Source: Leptolyngbya sp. Cla-17 (GTDB lineage Bacteria > Cyanobacteriota > Cyanobacteriia > Leptolyngbyales > Leptolyngbyaceae). From it: a DNA stretch of 64,000 bases. The notes beneath the pieces are model-generated. The model was not told the DNA's origin. It did not search any database and saw only the letters and a program-made list of their open reading frames with translations. Within the stretch, counting starts at the first letter, position 1; each line of letters begins with the position of its first letter. The stretch spans positions 1,110,528-1,174,527 of the forward strand of contig NZ_JAEVYN010000002.1 of the NCBI RefSeq assembly GCF_016807185.1, read 5' to 3'. The position numbers were made by a program, and so were the translations under genes. This document shows positions 60,365 through 64,000 of the stretch, in pieces.

Positions 60365-61414
60365 ATGACTCATTATTGGTACCACCTCGCTGCCTTTATT
60401 GTTTCTGCTCTGGTTGTTCTTTGGAGCACGCCTTTGATCAAGAAATTTGGTCTGAAGCGCGGCTTAGTAGATAAACCCGGTGGACGCAAAATTCATAGTC
60501 GTCCGATGGTGCGGCTAGGAGGCGTTGCAATATTTGCTGGCACTTTAACAGCATTGTTAATTGTTTGGTGGACAGGAGGATTTGGAATCCTATCTCCCCA
60601 GAAGGAGTATGAGGTATGGGGAGTTGCTTTGGGAGGGGTGGCTTTCTTTTTAATTGGCTTAGCGGATGACCTCCTGACACTGCCAGCAATCAATCGCTTG
60701 GTAATGCAATTGAGCGTGGCGGCGATCGTGTGGCAAGCTGGCGTGCAAATTGAGTTTCTAACGGTGCCTCTGGCTGGATTGGTTGCTTTACCAGATTTTA
60801 TCAGCCTGCCAATTACCGTGATTTGGTTGGTAGGAATGGCAAATGCGGTCAATATGATCGATGGTTTGGATGGTTTAGCCGCAGGGGTTTCTGGGATTGC
60901 GGCTGTAGTCATGTTGATAGTGACTTTATTTATGAATCAACCGGCGGCAGCATTAATCGCGGCGGCTTTAGCCGGGGGGGCTTTGGGCTTTTTGCGCTAT
61001 AACTTCAACCCAGCGCAAATTTTTATGGGTGATGGAGGTGCCTACTTTATGGGCTTCACCCTAGCTGGAGTTGGCATTATTGGGCTTGTAAAAGCTGTGA
61101 CGACGGTTGCTGTGTTGCTGCCTTATCTAATTCTGGCAGTGCCTATTTTAGATATTTTTACTGTCGTTGTTGATCGCATCCGTAGGGGGAAATCGCCTTT
61201 TGCTGCAGATAAACGTCATTTGCACCATCGCCTTTTGCAGGCGGGGCTGTCTCAACGGCTAGCAGTGTTGTTCATCTACTCGTTGACCTTATGGGCTGGA
61301 ACGCTGGCATTAGCTCTTTCCAATATGCCTAGCGGCTGGGGTTACGCTTTAGGAGCTACTGTTTTACTCAGCTTTACGAGTTGGCAAGTGTGGAAAACGG
61401 CGAAGCAATCCTGA
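60365..61414 (+). CDS. WecA/TagO-type undecaprenyl-phosphate sugar-1-phosphate transferase
   Basis: 349 residues with about ten membrane helices, glycosyltransferase family 4 (MraY/WecA). Active-site parts are GLADDLLTLPAINRL (DD pair), NAVNMIDGLDGLAAGVSG (Asp), MGDGGAYFMGF and KRHLHHRLLQAG (the HIHH-type loop). The latter loop points to WecA/TagO rather than MraY. It transfers a HexNAc-1-phosphate to the lipid carrier to start glycan synthesis at the plasma membrane. Confidence 0.9.
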   Translation: MTHYWYHLAAFIVSALVVLWSTPLIKKFGLKRGLVDKPGGRKIHSRPMVRLGGVAIFAGTLTALLIVWWTGGFGILSPQKEYEVWGVALGGVAFFLIGLADDLLTLPAINRLVMQLSVAAIVWQAGVQIEFLTVPLAGLVALPDFISLPITVIWLVGMANAVNMIDGLDGLAAGVSGIAAVVMLIVTLFMNQPAAALIAAALAGGALGFLRYNFNPAQIFMGDGGAYFMGFTLAGVGIIGLVKAVTTVAVLLPYLILAVPILDIFTVVVDRIRRGKSPFAADKRHLHHRLLQAGLSQRLAVLFIYSLTLWAGTLALALSNMPSGWGYALGATVLLSFTSWQVWKTAKQS

Positions 61415-61452
61415 TTGTTCAGTAGTGCATTGTAGGAAAAGCTCCTTGCGAT

Positions 61453-62709
61453 ATGGCTCCTGTTGCTGAAATTATTTGTGTTGGAACTGAACTGTTGCTC
61501 GGCGATATACTTAATAGCAACGCGCAGTTTTTAGCTAAGGAATTGGCGAAGCTAGGAATTGCTCATTATTACCAATCCGTCGTGGGTGATAATCCAGAGC
61601 GGATTCAGCAAGTGGTAAAAACAGCGTGCGATCGCGCGAATTTGCTGATATTCACTGGCGGGTTGGGACCAACCCCAGATGATTTAACCCATGCAACGCT
61701 GGCGGATTGTTTTGGCGTGCCCATGGTTGAGCATCCAGAAATTTTGGCAGATATTGCTCAAAAGTTTGCTCAGCGCAAACGAACAATGACTCCCAACAAT
61801 CATAAGCAAGCCCTGTTGCCTGAAGGAGCGCAAGTGCTAGCTAACTCGGGTGGTAGCGCTCCGGGTATCATTTGGCAACCGCGCCCAACGGTCACAATTC
61901 TCACTTTTCCAGGTGTTCCCACGGAAGTGAAATACATGTGGCAAGAGGTAGCGATTCCCTATCTCAAAAGCCAAGGCTGGGCACAAAATACAGTTTACAG
62001 TCGGGTTCTGCGTTTTTGGGGCATCTCTGAATCTTTGCTAGCAGATAGAGTGGGCGATTGGTTTAATTCTACGAATCCCACGGTTGCACCCTATGCAAAT
62101 TTGGGTGAAGTAAAGCTGCGAATTTCTGCTTTTGCTGACTCAGAAAGTAGCGCCCAGCAGATGATTGCACCGGTTGAGGCAACATTGCGGCAAATTGGCG
62201 GCATTGATTGTTACGGAGCCGATGAAGATACTTTAGCGATCGCCGTGGGTCGCTTGCTGCAACGAAAAGGCTCTACCTTAGCGGTAGCAGAATCGTGTAC
62301 CGGGGGGAGTTTAGGCGGAATGCTAACAGCCGTATCAGGCAGTTCTACTTATTTCTGGGGTGGCGTAATTTCCTACGATAACTCTGTGAAAGTTGAGCTT
62401 TTGGGCGTTGATCCACAAGTGTTGGCGACTCAGGGAGCCGTTAGCCATGAGGTTGCAAAGCTAATGGCTGCGGGAGTACGCGATCGCCTCAACACAATTT
62501 GGGGTTTAAGCATTACGGGCATTGCTGGACCGACAGGCGACACCGACAAAAAACCAGTGGGCTTGGTTTATATCGGTCTCGCAGGACCTGATCGCGTGGA
62601 AAGTTTTGAGCATCGCTTTGGCGGATTAAGAGGAAGAGAGTGGGTTCGCCATTTAAGCTGCTGCACAGCTTTAGACTATCTACGAAGACGCTTGCTCAAA
62701 GCAGATTAG
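61453..62709 (+). CDS. cinA: competence/damage-inducible protein CinA
   Basis: 418 residues, full length. N-terminal MoCF-like domain (about 1-170): EIICVGTELLLGDILNSNAQ, FTGGLGPTPDDLTHATLAD. C-terminal CinA domain (about 255-415): AVAESCTGGSLGGMLTAVSG and SGIAGPTGDT-type SITGIAGPTGDTDKKPVGLV. Family members act as ADP-ribose pyrophosphatase and nicotinamide mononucleotide deamidase, so NAD recycling is likely. A perfect stem-loop follows. Confidence 0.94.
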   Translation: MAPVAEIICVGTELLLGDILNSNAQFLAKELAKLGIAHYYQSVVGDNPERIQQVVKTACDRANLLIFTGGLGPTPDDLTHATLADCFGVPMVEHPEILADIAQKFAQRKRTMTPNNHKQALLPEGAQVLANSGGSAPGIIWQPRPTVTILTFPGVPTEVKYMWQEVAIPYLKSQGWAQNTVYSRVLRFWGISESLLADRVGDWFNSTNPTVAPYANLGEVKLRISAFADSESSAQQMIAPVEATLRQIGGIDCYGADEDTLAIAVGRLLQRKGSTLAVAESCTGGSLGGMLTAVSGSSTYFWGGVISYDNSVKVELLGVDPQVLATQGAVSHEVAKLMAAGVRDRLNTIWGLSITGIAGPTGDTDKKPVGLVYIGLAGPDRVESFEHRFGGLRGREWVRHLSCCTALDYLRRRLLKAD

Positions 62710-62730
62710 CGACTACTCATAATTCACGCA

Positions 62731-62767
62731 TCATCTAAATAATGGTTTCTGATCATTATTTAGATGA
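62731..62767 (+). terminator. perfect stem-loop downstream of cinA
   Basis: TCATCTAAATAATG (62731-62744) pairs exactly with CATTATTTAGATGA (62754-62767) around a nine-base loop. It is AT-rich and lacks a long T run, so it could be a weak terminator or a processing/stability element. Confidence 0.5.
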
Positions 62768-62938
62768 GAAATTTGCATAATTGCTACTCGAAACTTATCT
62801 ATATCCCTCAAAATCTGTAGCCCTCGTTAGCTAAATTGGGTACAATCTAAATATGTAATTTTGTAGGCTCAAGTTTTACAGAGGATGCATTACGCATTTG
62901 TAATAAGAGCCGCACTGTAACAAGGAGCTATCTATTCA

Positions 62939-63067
62939 ATGGACTACCTGGATAAGGTGTTGGAGAAGCTTAAAGAGTGGGCACGCAAATTAGTTGAAGC
63001 GTTGTTAGGTCCAGAGCTTCAGCCAGAAGCCGAGCCAATTCCGATTCCTGTTAATGATCGCCGATAA
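62939..63067 (+). CDS. 42-aa amphipathic small protein
   Basis: ATG 62939 has AAGGAG ten bases upstream. The product begins MDYLDKVLEKLKEWARKLVE and forms an amphipathic, Lys-rich helix followed by a Pro/Glu tail (GPELQPEAEPIPIPVNDRR). It ends 34 bases before aroQ. No family recognised. Strong ribosome-binding site and clean composition make it likely to be translated. Confidence 0.55.
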   Translation: MDYLDKVLEKLKEWARKLVEALLGPELQPEAEPIPIPVNDRR

Positions 63068-63101
63068 TGCTTTATTGCTTTCGTCATAGGACGCTTGCAA
63101 A

Positions 63102-63539
63102 TTGATTAGCGTTTTGGTTCTAAATGGTCCAAACCTAAATCTCTTAGGTAAACGTGAGCCTGGAGTTTATGGTTCTGTTACTTTAGATGAAATTGATTTG
63201 TTACTTACAAGTGAAGCGAATTCACTTGATGTAAAAGTTTGTTGTCAGCAGTCTAACCATGAAGGGGGTCTGATTGATGCTATTCACGCTACAGTTGGTA
63301 CGCATCAAGGGCTGCTGATCAATGCTGGTGCATATACGCACACTAGTGTTGCTCTGCGAGACGCGATTGCGGCCGTTAACATCCCAACTGTTGAGGTGCA
63401 TCTCAGCAATATTTACAGCCGAGAGACGTTTCGTCATTACTCTTACATTGCACCCGTTGCGATCGGACAAATTAGTGGCTTTGGTGCAGAAAGCTATCGT
63501 TTAGGATTGCAGGCGTTAATCCACCATCTTCGGCGCTAA
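63102..63539 (+). CDS. aroQ: 3-dehydroquinate dehydratase, type II
   Basis: 145 residues, standard length. Motifs: LNGPNLNLLGKREPGVYGS (active-site Asn and Arg), INAGAYTHTSVALRDAI, and VEVHLSNIYSRETFRHYSYI with the catalytic His and Arg. It dehydrates 3-dehydroquinate in the shikimate pathway. The start appears to be TTG 63102. Confidence 0.94.
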   Translation: MISVLVLNGPNLNLLGKREPGVYGSVTLDEIDLLLTSEANSLDVKVCCQQSNHEGGLIDAIHATVGTHQGLLINAGAYTHTSVALRDAIAAVNIPTVEVHLSNIYSRETFRHYSYIAPVAIGQISGFGAESYRLGLQALIHHLRR

Positions 63540-63671
63540 ATTCTGTCTTTATACTTTATTGATTCTGTATATATGGCAGGTATTAAGCTTCAAAGATGTC
63601 ATTTTTACAGCAAATATGCTTGAATCGGGGGACACTAACTTCAACAAACCTGATTCAATGGCTCAATATTG

Positions 63672-64000
63672 ATGGAATCCTCTGTATTTCTTGCCGTAAA
63701 CGGTACATTGATGCGCGGGTTAGAACTGAATGACAACCTGCAAAAAATCGGATCTGAGTTTGTGCGGGAGGCATTAACCGAACCGACTTACCGCCTCTGG
63801 TCGATTGGCGATCTCTATCCTGCAATGCAGCGAGTTGAAATGAATGGTGCTGCGATCTCAGTAGAAATTTGGGCAGTTCCAGCGAGTGGCATTAGTCGTC
63901 TACTTCAGCTTGAACCACCTGGGCTTTGTATTGGCAAAGTGCGCCTAGCTGATGGAGAAGAAGTGCTAGGTGTATTAGGAGAGTCTCTACTCTGCGAGGG
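63672..64000 (+). CDS. gamma-glutamylcyclotransferase-like protein (partial)
   Basis: 109 residues before the window ends; the gene continues beyond. It begins MESSVFLAVNGTLMRGLELN and contains EPTYRLWSIGDLYPAMQRV, AVPASGISRLLQLEPPGLC and VRLADGEEVLGVLGE. This matches the AIG2/GGCT-like domain at the C-terminus of allophanate hydrolase and its stand-alone cyanobacterial relatives. A precise reaction cannot be assigned from this part. Confidence 0.75.
   Translation, partial: MESSVFLAVNGTLMRGLELNDNLQKIGSEFVREALTEPTYRLWSIGDLYPAMQRVEMNGAAISVEIWAVPASGISRLLQLEPPGLCIGKVRLADGEEVLGVLGESLLCE

Noticed and set aside
1..64000. tRNA or rRNA genes
   Set aside because: No cloverleaf-like or rRNA-like sequence was recognised in any spacer; a covariance search would be decisive.

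Overview
The window comes from a cyanobacterial chromosome. It carries menaquinone/phylloquinone genes, a high-light-inducible protein, an NblB-like phycobilisome degradation factor, a Rubisco activase with a small-subunit-like tail, a sucrose-phosphatase and glutamate-1-semialdehyde aminomutase. The HIP1 octamer GCGATCGC recurs throughout. Gene order and protein style suggest a filamentous or Leptolyngbya-like lineage, but the genus cannot be fixed from this sequence alone. No rRNA, tRNA or CRISPR array was recognised.

Layout. 1-3 kb: menE faces a DHNA-CoA thioesterase (antisense 3' overlap), a methyltransferase and a 58-aa membrane protein. 3.2-5.7 kb: a nucleotidyltransferase fused to a phosphohexomutase-like half that has lost its catalytic motifs. 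5.9-9.6 kb: a nest of insertion sequences (two IS630 types, an IS630 fragment, an ISAs1 element) with a 96-bp MITE inside the ISAs1 transposase; a second MITE copy lies at 59.9 kb. 9.6-11.4 kb: an unrecognised coiled-coil/membrane locus broken by an in-frame TGA. 11.7-17.6 kb: CBS protein, NblB, a Ser/Thr kinase, an intact IS1 with its frameshift heptamer, a glycosyltransferase, YjbQ and a Hli protein with an RpaB-type promoter box. 17.9-25.9 kb: a broken membrane protein, oligoendopeptidase, CPBP protease, LemA, an M48 protease split by a TGA, and a TPR protein. 26.5-38.4 kb: cell-surface acyltransferase and glycosyltransferase, a DUF3352 protein, flavin reductase, RuvA, a peroxiredoxin-like/2OG-oxygenase fusion, sucrose-phosphatase, an MFS transporter, secreted SH3-like and nuclease proteins, and HisIE.

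38.4-40.5 kb: a DNA adenine methyltransferase cleanly split by an internally deleted IS110 element, whose long non-coding end is a candidate bridge-RNA locus. 40.5-48.9 kb: ChaB, HemL, Rubisco activase, a Wzm/Wzt polysaccharide exporter with an FkbM methyltransferase, FolK and a Nudix hydrolase. 48.9-53.9 kb: photolyase, a Uma2 nuclease, a pentapeptide-repeat membrane protein whose hydrophobic segment is encoded by a hexanucleotide microsatellite, and a Doc toxin-antitoxin pair with a frameshifted toxin. 54-64 kb: housekeeping genes purL, purF, glyA, a WecA-type transferase, cinA, aroQ and a partial gamma-glutamylcyclotransferase-like gene.

The most unusual points are: the microsatellite-encoded Ala-(Phe/Val/Gly) segment; the 96-bp MITE whose removal rebuilds the interrupted transposase; the IS110/dam junction with its non-coding end; and three non-mobile genes each cut by one clean in-frame stop codon. 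None of these is proof of a new system. The strongest candidates for undescribed biology are the pentapeptide protein and the unknown locus at 9.6-11.4 kb.
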